This document shows, piece after piece, positions 17,067 to 25,252 of a stretch of 64,000 nucleotides of DNA. Source of the DNA: Gammaproteobacteria bacterium (GTDB taxonomy: Bacteria > Pseudomonadota > Gammaproteobacteria > Pseudomonadales > PIVM01). Position 1 is the first letter of the stretch, and every line of letters begins with the position of its first letter. The notes beneath the pieces are model-generated. The model worked only from the letters and a program-made list of their open reading frames with translations. It searched no databases and was not told the origin of the DNA. The stretch is taken from contig PIVM01000011.1 in assembly GCA_003353945.1 (NCBI GenBank), positions 1-64,000 of the forward strand, in the 5' to 3' direction. The translations under genes were made by a program, and so were the position numbers.

Positions 17067-18110
17067 ATGAGTATTCAGCTAGACGAGCTACTCCAGCCAA
17101 TTCAAGATGGCTCGCCTTGTGGCCCGTACATAGACGATAGCGCCGAACTCTATACTCTTTTTAATGCGTTGGAACAGTTTGCTCAAGGGAAGCCCGAGCA
17201 GGTAATGGGTGACTCGGTGATTGCGGCCGTAGAACCCAGTTGGGCAAAGGTACAGGGAGCTGCCGCAGACCTGCTTAAGAGTACAAAAGACCTGAGAGTT
17301 GCATGCTATCTCACGCATGCCATGTTGAATAAGACAGGCTTTGTCGGTCTGGATGAAGGGCTGCAACTGTGTTTCTCATTACTGAATAATTTTTGGGATT
17401 TGGTGCACCCGCAATTGGTAATTGATGGGGATGATGACCCGGATTACCGCGTTAATGCCGTGTCGTATTTGGAGAGTGACTGCTTCGCTAAAGACGTAAC
17501 TGGCGTGATACTGGTTGCATCTCGTGCAGCCGGGCAATTCAGTCTGCAGGATTATCGATTAGCAATTGGCGAAATCGAAAGCAGTGCGGGAGAAAAGCCA
17601 GATCGTGCACTAATACATGCTGCGTTTATGGACGTGCCTGCTGAAGAATTGCAACAATCGCAAGATAGTCTTACCGCTGCTATTGCAACACTATCTAACA
17701 TGGTGCAGTTATTTAATGAAAAGATAAGTGCTGTCGCAAGCCCGACATTTGCTCCTCTTTTACATGAACTTAAGTCTGCACAAAAGGTGTATGCTGAGTT
17801 TATGGCTGAGCGTGGGCTTGAGGGGGCTGCTCAGGATGAGCCGACTGAGATTCAGGATACGACTGATGATGCAGCTTCAGCGCAGGTGAAACCAGTGACT
17901 GCTACAGGCGAAGTGAATACAAGAGAAGACGTGATCAAATGCATTGATCGAATTTGTCAGTATTATGAGCGGCATGAGCCGTCAAGTCCGGTGCCATTGG
18001 TGCTTGGGCGAGCAAAAAAGATGGTAACCATGGATTTCATGGAAATTATGAAGGACGTCAGCCCAGACAGCGTGCAGCAGATTATGCATTTAGCTGGCTT
18101 AGAGGAATAA
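17067..18110 (+). CDS. tssA: T6SS protein TssA (ImpA N-terminal domain, short form)
   Basis: The 347-residue product has an ImpA_N domain in its first part (LLQPIQDGSPCGPYIDDSAELYTLF), a variable middle, and an acidic linker near 255-280. A short C-terminal helical domain (about 285-347) holds EDVIKCIDRICQYYERHEPSSPVPLVLGRAKK, typical of short TssA proteins. TssA primes baseplate and tail assembly and coordinates sheath polymerisation. It leads the plus-strand operon. A GA-rich ribosome binding site (GAGAGGGGAAAG) lies upstream of the ATG. Confidence 0.95.
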   Translation: MSIQLDELLQPIQDGSPCGPYIDDSAELYTLFNALEQFAQGKPEQVMGDSVIAAVEPSWAKVQGAAADLLKSTKDLRVACYLTHAMLNKTGFVGLDEGLQLCFSLLNNFWDLVHPQLVIDGDDDPDYRVNAVSYLESDCFAKDVTGVILVASRAAGQFSLQDYRLAIGEIESSAGEKPDRALIHAAFMDVPAEELQQSQDSLTAAIATLSNMVQLFNEKISAVASPTFAPLLHELKSAQKVYAEFMAERGLEGAAQDEPTEIQDTTDDAASAQVKPVTATGEVNTREDVIKCIDRICQYYERHEPSSPVPLVLGRAKKMVTMDFMEIMKDVSPDSVQQIMHLAGLEE

Positions 18111-18112
18111 AC

Positions 18113-18133
18113 GCAGGGTGCGTTGTACGCACC
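18113..18133. repeat. Dispersed palindromic repeat, copy 1
   Basis: GGTGCG (18117-18122), a 5-nt loop and CGCACC (18128-18133), preceded by GCAG, lie immediately after tssA. The same GxAGGGTGCG...CGCACC unit recurs at 25142-25162 and several times in 28066-28296, always between genes. It resembles REP-type intergenic repeats. Confidence 0.7.
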
Positions 18134-18255
18134 GTTGCGCTTTTGGCAGCGAAAAGTAAAAATATGGGAGCCGTATTTTCTATTAAGGAATAAGCCCATA
18201 AGGAAAAAGCGGAATAGTCTTCAGATAACAAATTAATCATCGAGAGGATAGAAAC

Positions 18256-18771
18256 GTGGCAGACAGCAGTCAAAAATTTATTGCAAGAAACAGGGCACCG
18301 CGTGTTCAGATCGAATATGACGTGGAAGTTTACGGTGCGGAGAAAAAAGTTCAGGTTCCCTTTGTGATGGGGGTTATGGCTGATTTGTCAGGCAAGCCCG
18401 CAGAGGCTCTGCCTGGCGTGCATGACAGAAGTTTTATGGAGATCGATGTTGACAATTTCGATGACCGGTTGAAATCCACCAAGCCACGAGTGGCTTTTAA
18501 TGTGGATAATAAAATTACCGGTGAAGGTCAACTACCTGTGGAAATCACCTTTGAAAGTATGGATGATTTTTCACCAGCTGCGGTTGCGGCCAAGGTGGCG
18601 GGGCTTGATAAACTGCTGGAAGCAAGAACGCAGCTGGCAAACTTAGTGACCTATATGGACGGCAAGGCCGGTGCGGAAGATTTGATTACCAAAGCGCTGC
18701 ATGATCCGGCATTGTTGCAGTCTTTAGCTTCTGCTCCCAAGGCGGAAGATGAAGGTTCTTCGGAAGAATAG
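18256..18771 (+). CDS. tssB: T6SS sheath small subunit TssB
   Basis: The 171-residue product has the ImpB/VipA hallmark block VQIEYDVEVYGAEKKVQVPFVMGVMADLSG and the DNFDDRLKSTKPRVAFNVDN segment. TssB pairs with TssC to form the contractile sheath around the Hcp tube. It starts at GTG (18256) after GAGAGGATAGAAAC; no ATG start fits as well. A palindromic repeat and about 145 bp separate it from tssA. Confidence 0.97.
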   Translation: MADSSQKFIARNRAPRVQIEYDVEVYGAEKKVQVPFVMGVMADLSGKPAEALPGVHDRSFMEIDVDNFDDRLKSTKPRVAFNVDNKITGEGQLPVEITFESMDDFSPAAVAAKVAGLDKLLEARTQLANLVTYMDGKAGAEDLITKALHDPALLQSLASAPKAEDEGSSEE

Positions 18772-18818
18772 AATAAAACTCGTTTAAAACCGGAACAGTG
18801 AACATAGGATAGCAAACC

Positions 18819-20315
18819 ATGGCAGAACTAGAAGCAGATCAAAACCAGCAGGCCGGCGAAGCCATAGCGCCCGATGACTTTCAATCCCTGTTAAGCCAGG
18901 AATTTAAACCGAAATCCGAACGTGCTGAAAGTGAGGTGTCGGTTGCAGTATCAACGCTGGCAGAGGAAATTCTCAAGCGCGAAACCACGCTGATAAAAGA
19001 TGATGCAGTGGCAACCATTAGTGCAGTGATTGCCGAAATTGATGAAAAATTGACAGCCCAGGTCAATGAAATTCTGCACAATGATGACTTTCAAAAGTTA
19101 GAGAGTGCTTGGCGTGGTCTGCATCATCTGGTGAACAATACGGAAACGGATGAGCAGCTCAAGATTCGGGTGATGAACATATCCAAAAAGGATTTGGGTA
19201 AAAACATTAAAAAGTTCAAAGGTACTGCCTGGGATCAAAGCCCATTGTTCAAGAAAATATATGAAGAAGAGTTCGGGCAGCTAGGTGGTGAGCCGTACGG
19301 TTGTTTGGTGGGAGACTACCATTTCGATCACAGTCCACCCGATGTAGAGATGCTCACCGGCATAGCGCAAATTGCTGCAGCCTCTCATGCTCCGTTTATT
19401 TCAGCGGCTGATCCAACGGTGATGCAAATGGATAGTTGGCAGGAACTGACTAATCCTCGTGATTTAACTAAGATCTTTTCAACACCGGATTATGCACCCT
19501 GGCGTTCATTTCGAGAGTCGGAAGATGCCAAATATATCTCGCTGACAATGCCACGATTTCTTGGTCGCCTACCTTATGGTGAAAAGACCGATCCTGTAGA
19601 AGAGTTCAGCTTTGAGGAAGAGACGGAAGCGGGGGATTCATCAAAATACTGCTGGGCAAACTCAGCCTATGCGATGGGAGTCAATATTAACCGTGCATTT
19701 AAGGAATATGGTTGGTGCTCACGCATTCGAGGTGTAGAGTCTGGCGGTGCAGTCGAAGGGCTGCCTTGCCATACCTTTCCCTCTGATGACGGTGGTGTGG
19801 ATATGAAATGCCCCACAGAAATTGCCATCAGTGATCGTCGTGAAGCTGAGCTGTCGAGTAACGGGTTCATGCCGTTAATTCACAGGAAGAATTCAGATTT
19901 TGCAGCGTTTATCGGTGCTCAATCTTTGCATCAACCGGCGGTTTATGATGACCCGGATGCTTCTGCCAATGCGGCGCTGGGAGCTCGCCTGCCGTATCTG
20001 TTTGCAAGTTGTCGATTTGCTCATTATTTAAAGTGTATTGTCAGAGATAAAATTGGTTCGTTTAAAGAGCGTGATGAGATGCAGCGCTGGTTGCAGAGCT
20101 GGGTTATGCAGTACGTTGACGGTGATCCAGCCAATTCCAGCGAGTCCACCAAGGCAAGAAAGCCGCTAGCGGCAGCTGAGGTGATTGTTGAAGAAGTTGA
20201 GGGTGCGCCAGGTTATTACACATCCAAGTTTTTCCTGCGTCCACATTACCAGCTTGAAGGTTTGACGGTTTCCCTAAGACTGGTTTCAAAATTACCGTCG
20301 GTCAAAGGGTCTTAA
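18819..20315 (+). CDS. tssC: T6SS sheath large subunit TssC
   Basis: The 498-residue product belongs to the EvpB/VipB family. It shows the N-terminal helix region, WRGLHHLVNNTETDEQLKIRVMN, GEPYGCLVGDYHFDH and the C-terminal RPHYQLEGLTVSLRLVSKLP. Together with TssB it builds the contractile sheath, which ClpV recycles. The length is typical. It lies 47 bp after tssB. Confidence 0.98.
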   Translation: MAELEADQNQQAGEAIAPDDFQSLLSQEFKPKSERAESEVSVAVSTLAEEILKRETTLIKDDAVATISAVIAEIDEKLTAQVNEILHNDDFQKLESAWRGLHHLVNNTETDEQLKIRVMNISKKDLGKNIKKFKGTAWDQSPLFKKIYEEEFGQLGGEPYGCLVGDYHFDHSPPDVEMLTGIAQIAAASHAPFISAADPTVMQMDSWQELTNPRDLTKIFSTPDYAPWRSFRESEDAKYISLTMPRFLGRLPYGEKTDPVEEFSFEEETEAGDSSKYCWANSAYAMGVNINRAFKEYGWCSRIRGVESGGAVEGLPCHTFPSDDGGVDMKCPTEIAISDRREAELSSNGFMPLIHRKNSDFAAFIGAQSLHQPAVYDDPDASANAALGARLPYLFASCRFAHYLKCIVRDKIGSFKERDEMQRWLQSWVMQYVDGDPANSSESTKARKPLAAAEVIVEEVEGAPGYYTSKFFLRPHYQLEGLTVSLRLVSKLPSVKGS

Positions 20316-20352
20316 TACAATTTTTTATTGATTTTCATAAGGAGAAAATAAT

Positions 20353-20850
20353 ATGACTGTTGCTGGTGGTTCTCTTGATATGTTTTTGATGATTGAAGGG
20401 GTGGAAGGTGAAGCTGTAGACCATTCACATAGTGGCGAAATTGATTTGCTGGCTTGGAGCTGGGGGATGTCGCAATCTGGTTCTATGCATACTGGAGGCG
20501 GCGGTGGCGCCGGTAAGGTCAGTGTGCAGGATGTCTCGCTAACCAAGTATATTGATAAATCGACGCCCAACCTGGTAAAGACCTGTTGTACGGGTAAACA
20601 TTACCCGGAAGCTAAAATCGTTGTGCGCAAAGCAGGTGACAAGCCGGTCGAGTATTACATTATCACCATGACCGATGTTTTGGTTACGTCAGTATCCACA
20701 GGCGGAAGTGGTGGTGAGGATCGATTGACAGAGAATGTGACGCTTAATTTTGCCAAGTTCACAGTGGAATACACACCGCAAGCGAAGGACGGTGCACCAG
20801 GTGCCACGATTGAGACGGGTTTTGATATTGAAGGAAACACTGCTACGTAA
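20353..20850 (+). CDS. hcp: T6SS tube protein Hcp (copy 1)
   Basis: The 165-residue Hcp starts DMFLMIEGVEGEAVDHSHSGEIDLLAWSWGMSQSG and includes GGGGGAGKVSVQDVSLTKYIDKSTPNL and KHYPEAKIVVRKAGDKPVEYYI. Hcp hexamers stack into the inner tube and also carry effectors. A clear AAGGAG precedes the ATG. It is followed at once by a strong intrinsic terminator, which would give the hcp message its own 3' end inside the operon. A second, more strongly regulated copy lies at 39937-40419. Confidence 0.98.
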   Translation: MTVAGGSLDMFLMIEGVEGEAVDHSHSGEIDLLAWSWGMSQSGSMHTGGGGGAGKVSVQDVSLTKYIDKSTPNLVKTCCTGKHYPEAKIVVRKAGDKPVEYYIITMTDVLVTSVSTGGSGGEDRLTENVTLNFAKFTVEYTPQAKDGAPGATIETGFDIEGNTAT

Positions 20851-20865
20851 TCGTTGTGCTCGTTG

Positions 20866-20896
20866 AAAAAACCGGCCACTAGTGGCCGGTTTTTCT
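20866..20896 (+). terminator. Intrinsic terminator after hcp1
   Basis: AACCGGCCACT is followed directly by its complement AGTGGCCGGTT and a T-run, extended by flanking A/T pairing to a 14-bp stem. It lies 16 bp after the hcp1 stop. It probably acts partially, since tagJ-clpV continue downstream. Confidence 0.9.
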
Positions 20897-20928
20897 TATC
20901 AGAGGTGGAAATTTAGGGATATTGCATC

Positions 20929-21732
20929 ATGAAACCAGAAGACCTGATTAGGGATGGCGACCCGATCGCCGCAAAAAAAGCGCTGATGGATCGAGTACGC
21001 AATGACCCTGCCAATGTGAATGATCGTATTTTCCTTTTTCAGTTATGCTGTGTGCTGGGGGAATATGATCGGGCTCTAAATCAGCTAAATGTTATTGGGG
21101 AAATGTCTGATCGTGCTCTGGCGATGGTGCAGACCTACCGGCCTTTGTTGCTGTGCGAACAGCTACGGCAAGCCGTGTTTGCGGGCAGCAAAACACCTTT
21201 GGTATTTGGTGAGCCTGAACCCTGGATTGGCGAGGTTTTTGAATCTTTAAAATTACAGGCTCAAGGCAATTCAGAAAAAGCTCAGGAATTGCGTTTATCA
21301 GCCTACGACAAAATCGAGACTGTTTCCGGTACCTTGAATGGTGAACCTTTTGCATGGCTTGCCGATGCTGATTCGCGGATTGGTCCGTTATTAGAAGCCG
21401 TTGTTGAAGGCAAGTACTATTGGGTGCCGATGCAGCGGATTTCGCGTATTGTGATAGAAGAACCGGAGGATTTGCGCGATTTTGTCTGGTTGCCGGCACA
21501 GTTCACCTGGGCAAATGGCGGACAAACGGTCGGTTTTATTCCTACTCGGTATCCCGCTTCTGAATCCAGTGAAGATGGCTTGGTGCAGTTAGCCCGTAAA
21601 ACGGAATGGGTGGATCTTGGCGATAACGTGTATGTTGGTTACGGTCAGAAAGTGTTGACGACCGACGTCAATGATTATGCCTTGCTGGATGTGCGGGATA
21701 TCAGTTTTGATAGCGCAAGTGTCGAGGGTTAG
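20929..21732 (+). CDS. tagJ: T6SS accessory protein TagJ (ImpE family)
   Basis: The 267-residue ImpE-type protein has an N-terminal TPR-like part (AAKKALMDRVRNDPANVNDRIFLFQLCCVLGEYDRALNQL) and a C-terminal domain containing FAWLADADSRIGPLLEAVVEGKYYWVP and WLPAQFTWANGG. In Pseudomonas, TagJ binds the sheath protein TssB and modulates ClpV access. It has typical length and ends 5 bp before tssE. Confidence 0.93.
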   Translation: MKPEDLIRDGDPIAAKKALMDRVRNDPANVNDRIFLFQLCCVLGEYDRALNQLNVIGEMSDRALAMVQTYRPLLLCEQLRQAVFAGSKTPLVFGEPEPWIGEVFESLKLQAQGNSEKAQELRLSAYDKIETVSGTLNGEPFAWLADADSRIGPLLEAVVEGKYYWVPMQRISRIVIEEPEDLRDFVWLPAQFTWANGGQTVGFIPTRYPASESSEDGLVQLARKTEWVDLGDNVYVGYGQKVLTTDVNDYALLDVRDISFDSASVEG

Positions 21733-21737
21733 CTTAT

Positions 21738-22235
21738 ATGGCTGAGTTGTCGCCAGCGGAAAAACTGCAACCTTCGTTGATCGACAGGTTGCGCGACAGA
21801 GAGCCAGATTCCACGCAGGAATCACGAGAAAGACGCGTGATCACAATGCGCAAATTGCGTGAATATGTCATCCGTGATCTTAGCTGGTTGTTAAATACAG
21901 CGCGACTGGGTATTGATCAGGATTTGTCGGATACACCGGAGGTGCGCACATCGGTTTTGAATTTCGGAGTGCCCAGTCTGGCAGGTTCTTCAATTGATAA
22001 AGATAATCTTCAATCTTTAGAAATGGACGTCAAAAAAGCGATCATCAATTTTGAACCTCGTATTGATTCAAGGTCATTGTCTGTCAGTATTGCGGTGGAT
22101 TCGGAAGTGATGGGAAAGCACGCAATGGTATTTGAGATTCAAGGTGAATTATGGGGTAATCCAATCCCCACCAGTTTGTTCTTGAAAACAGAAATTGATC
22201 TGGAAACCGGCGATGTTAGCGTTGTTCAGAGCTAG
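21738..22235 (+). CDS. tssE: T6SS baseplate protein TssE (gp25-like)
   Basis: The 165-residue product has a gp25/lysozyme-like wedge domain. The start is PSLIDRLRDREPD, then MRKLREYVIRDLSWLLNTARLGIDQDLSDTPEVRTSVLNFGVP, and a C-terminal FEIQGELWGNPIPTSLFLKTEIDLETG. The conserved Arg-Asp-Leu-x-x-LLN and NFG are TssE landmarks. TssE is a wedge component with TssF and TssG, which follow directly. Confidence 0.96.
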   Translation: MAELSPAEKLQPSLIDRLRDREPDSTQESRERRVITMRKLREYVIRDLSWLLNTARLGIDQDLSDTPEVRTSVLNFGVPSLAGSSIDKDNLQSLEMDVKKAIINFEPRIDSRSLSVSIAVDSEVMGKHAMVFEIQGELWGNPIPTSLFLKTEIDLETGDVSVVQS

Positions 22236-22249
22236 GAGTCTGTCCGAAA

Positions 22250-24127
22250 ATGGATCAGCGATTTTTAGAATATTATAATAAAGAACTCAAACACATTCGC
22301 AATTCTGCTGGTGAGTTTGCCAAAGCCTACCCGAAAATTGCCGGGCGCCTGGGTCTTGAATCCATAGAAGTATCTGACCCTTATGTCGAGCGACTCATTG
22401 AATCTTTTGCCTTTCTAGCCGCTCGCGTGCAGCTAAAAATTGATTCGCGGTTTCCCGAGTTCACGCAACATTTATTGCAAATTATCTATCCGCAATTTCA
22501 AGCACAAAAACCCTCTATGCTGATCGCTAAGTTGTATCCTGATCCAGCGGAAAGCGGTTTGGCTGATGGATATGTGGTACCGCGTCACACCATGATGAAA
22601 AGTCGAATCGGGACAAAAGAGAAAACCGCCTGCCAATTTAGGACGGCACACGAAATGACTTTGTGGCCGGTTGAGTTAACGGCAGCCGAATATTATACCA
22701 GTGACTCACAACTTGCGGCGGATAAATGGCACAGAGGCGTGGGAGAGGCGACGGCCGGTTTAAAACTTTCACTAAAGGCAACGGCTGGATTAGCCTTTAA
22801 TGAAATAAAAATGGATGAGTTATCTGTGCATATCTCCGGTCCGGATGATTTGCCTATCACCGTCTATGAGCAGATTTTTTCACAAGCGACCGGATTTTTA
22901 ATCCGGGCCAAGGGCGATAAATCGATTGCTCCTGTTTATCGAGGCGTGGAGTGTATCAAACCGGTTGGTTTTGAGGATGAGCAGTCATTGCTGCCTGTTC
23001 CCGGACGGCAATTCAGAGCGTATCGCCTGTTGCAGGAATATTTTTTATTTTCGCATCGTTTTCTGTTTTTCTCCCTCAGTGGCCTGCAGTCATTTTTAAG
23101 CGATTGTCAGAGTACTGAGGTAGAAATATTGCTGCTTTTTTCCAAGGCAAAACCGCAGCTAGCTAAGGTTCTTGATAAAAATAATTTCTTATTGCACTGT
23201 ACACCGGCTATTAATCTTATCGAACGGCTTACCGACCGCATCACTGTCAAACCGGCCATTTATGACTATGAGGTGGTGGTGGATAAAACCCAGCCGATGA
23301 ATTTTGAAGTCTATAGCGTGGAAAAAGTGCAGGGTTACACTGCCGCCAATGAAGCTGAGGTAGAATTTTTACCGATGTACGGTAGTTATGACCATCACAG
23401 TGATAATCCTCAGGGTGCGTTTTATGTGACTCAACAAGAGCCCAAGCTGTTATCGTCAAGGCAGAAAAAAAGCGGGCCTCGCACCAGTTATATTGGCAGT
23501 AGTACCAATATTTCTATGGTAGACAGCCAGTCAGCGCCACTGCGTACATCCATTAAACAATTAGCCATGCGAGTACTGTGTACTAATCGTGATTTACCTC
23601 TGCAGATTCCCTTGGGGCAGGGCGGGACCGATTTCACATTGGATATTGGTGCTCCGGTTGAGGAAATTCGATGTGTGCATGGACCGACTAAACCCAAACC
23701 GGCAATGCCAGTCGGGGAATCGAGTTGGCGCTTGATCAGTTTGTTATCACTGAATATGGAATCCCTCATTGCCGGTGATGAAAAAAGTGCCGTCGCGCTA
23801 CGTGAACTTTGCCGTTTACTTTCCGACACTGTTGACCCGGGTATTGAGCGTCAGATTGAAGCCATACTGTCGTTACACGCCAAGCCGATTGTTCGGCAAC
23901 TACCTCGCAAAGGCCACATAACTTTTGGTAGAGGTGTTGAAGTTGGTTTGCAGTGTGATGAGAACGGATTTGAGGGGATTGGCGTATTTTTATTGGGATG
24001 TGTACTGGAACGGTTTTTTAGTCGCTACGCTTCCATGAATACGTTTACGGAATTGGTATTATCGACTCAGCAACGAAATGAGATACATCGATGGCAGGCG
24101 AGGGCGGGCAACAACCATCTGCTCTAG
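22250..24127 (+). CDS. tssF: T6SS baseplate protein TssF
   Basis: The 625-residue product matches the TssF/VasA family: MDQRFLEYYNKELKHIRNSAGEFAKAYPKIAGRLGLES at the N-terminus, and the later blocks RFPEFTQHLLQIIYPQFQAQKPSM and GRGVEVGLQCDENGFEGIGVFLLGCVLERFFSRYASMN. It forms the (TssF)2-TssG wedge. Its end overlaps the tssG start by 37 bp, so the two are translationally coupled. Confidence 0.97.
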   Translation: MDQRFLEYYNKELKHIRNSAGEFAKAYPKIAGRLGLESIEVSDPYVERLIESFAFLAARVQLKIDSRFPEFTQHLLQIIYPQFQAQKPSMLIAKLYPDPAESGLADGYVVPRHTMMKSRIGTKEKTACQFRTAHEMTLWPVELTAAEYYTSDSQLAADKWHRGVGEATAGLKLSLKATAGLAFNEIKMDELSVHISGPDDLPITVYEQIFSQATGFLIRAKGDKSIAPVYRGVECIKPVGFEDEQSLLPVPGRQFRAYRLLQEYFLFSHRFLFFSLSGLQSFLSDCQSTEVEILLLFSKAKPQLAKVLDKNNFLLHCTPAINLIERLTDRITVKPAIYDYEVVVDKTQPMNFEVYSVEKVQGYTAANEAEVEFLPMYGSYDHHSDNPQGAFYVTQQEPKLLSSRQKKSGPRTSYIGSSTNISMVDSQSAPLRTSIKQLAMRVLCTNRDLPLQIPLGQGGTDFTLDIGAPVEEIRCVHGPTKPKPAMPVGESSWRLISLLSLNMESLIAGDEKSAVALRELCRLLSDTVDPGIERQIEAILSLHAKPIVRQLPRKGHITFGRGVEVGLQCDENGFEGIGVFLLGCVLERFFSRYASMNTFTELVLSTQQRNEIHRWQARAGNNHLL

Positions 24128-25137
24128 AGTTATTTGAGCAGATAAAAGAATCTCCGTATCAATTTCCTTTGTTTGATACGTTGCGTTTTATTGAGGCGAC
24201 TTATTCCAACAGCCCGCGTTTGGGTGAGTCGGTAAAAGCCAGCGATGATCCGGTTTATATCAGACAAGAGCCATCCATGGCCTTTGCTCCTGCCACGGTC
24301 TGCAAGTTTATTCCCGGTTACAAGGCACAAGACCAGCTCTATAACTGGGCTTATGGCGTTTTTGGCCCCAATGGGCCTATGCCCCTGCATATCACTGAAT
24401 ATGCAAGAGAGCGGGAAATTCACCATAACGATGATACCTTTAGCCGTTTTGCCGATATTTTTCATCACAGAATGATCAGTCTGCTATATCGTGCTTGGGC
24501 GAACACTCAGCCGACAATTGCCATGGACCGGCCGGGTAGCAACGTGTTTGATCAGTATGTTGGTGCAGTTGCCGGTATTTTTGTTGATGAAGAACGCGTG
24601 GGCGACGCAACATTGCCGCCAAAATTATTCAGAGCCGGTTTGTACAAGCAGGAAACCCGTTCGGCTGATGGATTGGAGACCTTACTTAGCGACTATTTTG
24701 GGATCAGTCTGCAGGTTAATCAATACAGTGGTGGTTGGCTTGCGATAAGAAAAACCGATCGTTTTGTGCTGGGACGTCATGGTTTTGCCAATAGGCTGGG
24801 TGAAAACAGTTGTCTGGGAGAAAAGGTTTACGATTGCCAACATAAGTTCGAAATTGAGTCTGGCATATTAAGCTTTCAGCAGTTTTCACGTCTATTACCC
24901 AATACCGATGCATTTCGATTATTTTACGAGTTGGTAACGGACTATATTGGCATAGCGTTTGAGTGGGATCTTAAACTAAGACTCAGCAAGCCAGAAGTGC
25001 CGCAGTGGTCACTTGGGCAAGAGGGACAATTGGGGTGGACGCTTTGGCTGGGAGATGTTGAGAAATCGGCAGATACTGAGCAGGAGTGCGTTGAGGTACT
25101 CTTGCATTCAAGAAGCGCCAACCATTATGGTCATTAG
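24091..25137 (+). CDS. tssG: T6SS baseplate protein TssG
   Basis: The 348-residue product belongs to the TssG/VasB family. The core PYQFPLFDTLRFIEATYSNSPRLGES, then the GPNGPMPLHITEYAREREIHHNDDTFSRFADIFHHRMISLLYRAWAN block is diagnostic. The chosen ATG (24091) lies inside the 3' end of tssF; the typical first conserved block begins about 13 residues in, so a slightly later start is possible. Tssg length and gene order are normal. A palindromic repeat follows the stop. Confidence 0.96.
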   Translation: MAGEGGQQPSALELFEQIKESPYQFPLFDTLRFIEATYSNSPRLGESVKASDDPVYIRQEPSMAFAPATVCKFIPGYKAQDQLYNWAYGVFGPNGPMPLHITEYAREREIHHNDDTFSRFADIFHHRMISLLYRAWANTQPTIAMDRPGSNVFDQYVGAVAGIFVDEERVGDATLPPKLFRAGLYKQETRSADGLETLLSDYFGISLQVNQYSGGWLAIRKTDRFVLGRHGFANRLGENSCLGEKVYDCQHKFEIESGILSFQQFSRLLPNTDAFRLFYELVTDYIGIAFEWDLKLRLSKPEVPQWSLGQEGQLGWTLWLGDVEKSADTEQECVEVLLHSRSANHYGH

Positions 25138-25141
25138 CACA

Positions 25142-25196
25142 GTAGGGTGCGGCTTCCGCACCAAAAAAAGCTCACAGCGGTGCACAGAGCGCACCC
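25142..25196. repeat. Dispersed palindromic repeat, copy 2 (tandem pair)
   Basis: GGTGCGG (25146-25152), loop CTT, CCGCACC (25156-25162) form a perfect 7-bp stem right after tssG. A second unit, GGTGC (25179-25183) with GCACC (25191-25195), follows. They lie in the 115-bp gap before clpV. A run of seven A's after the first hairpin would be a T-run on the minus strand, but no minus-strand gene ends here. Confidence 0.7.
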
Positions 25197-25252
25197 GTGG
25201 AATCAATCGAATGCAGCAGAACAATAACATTTAACGAAACGGAGTAAATCCC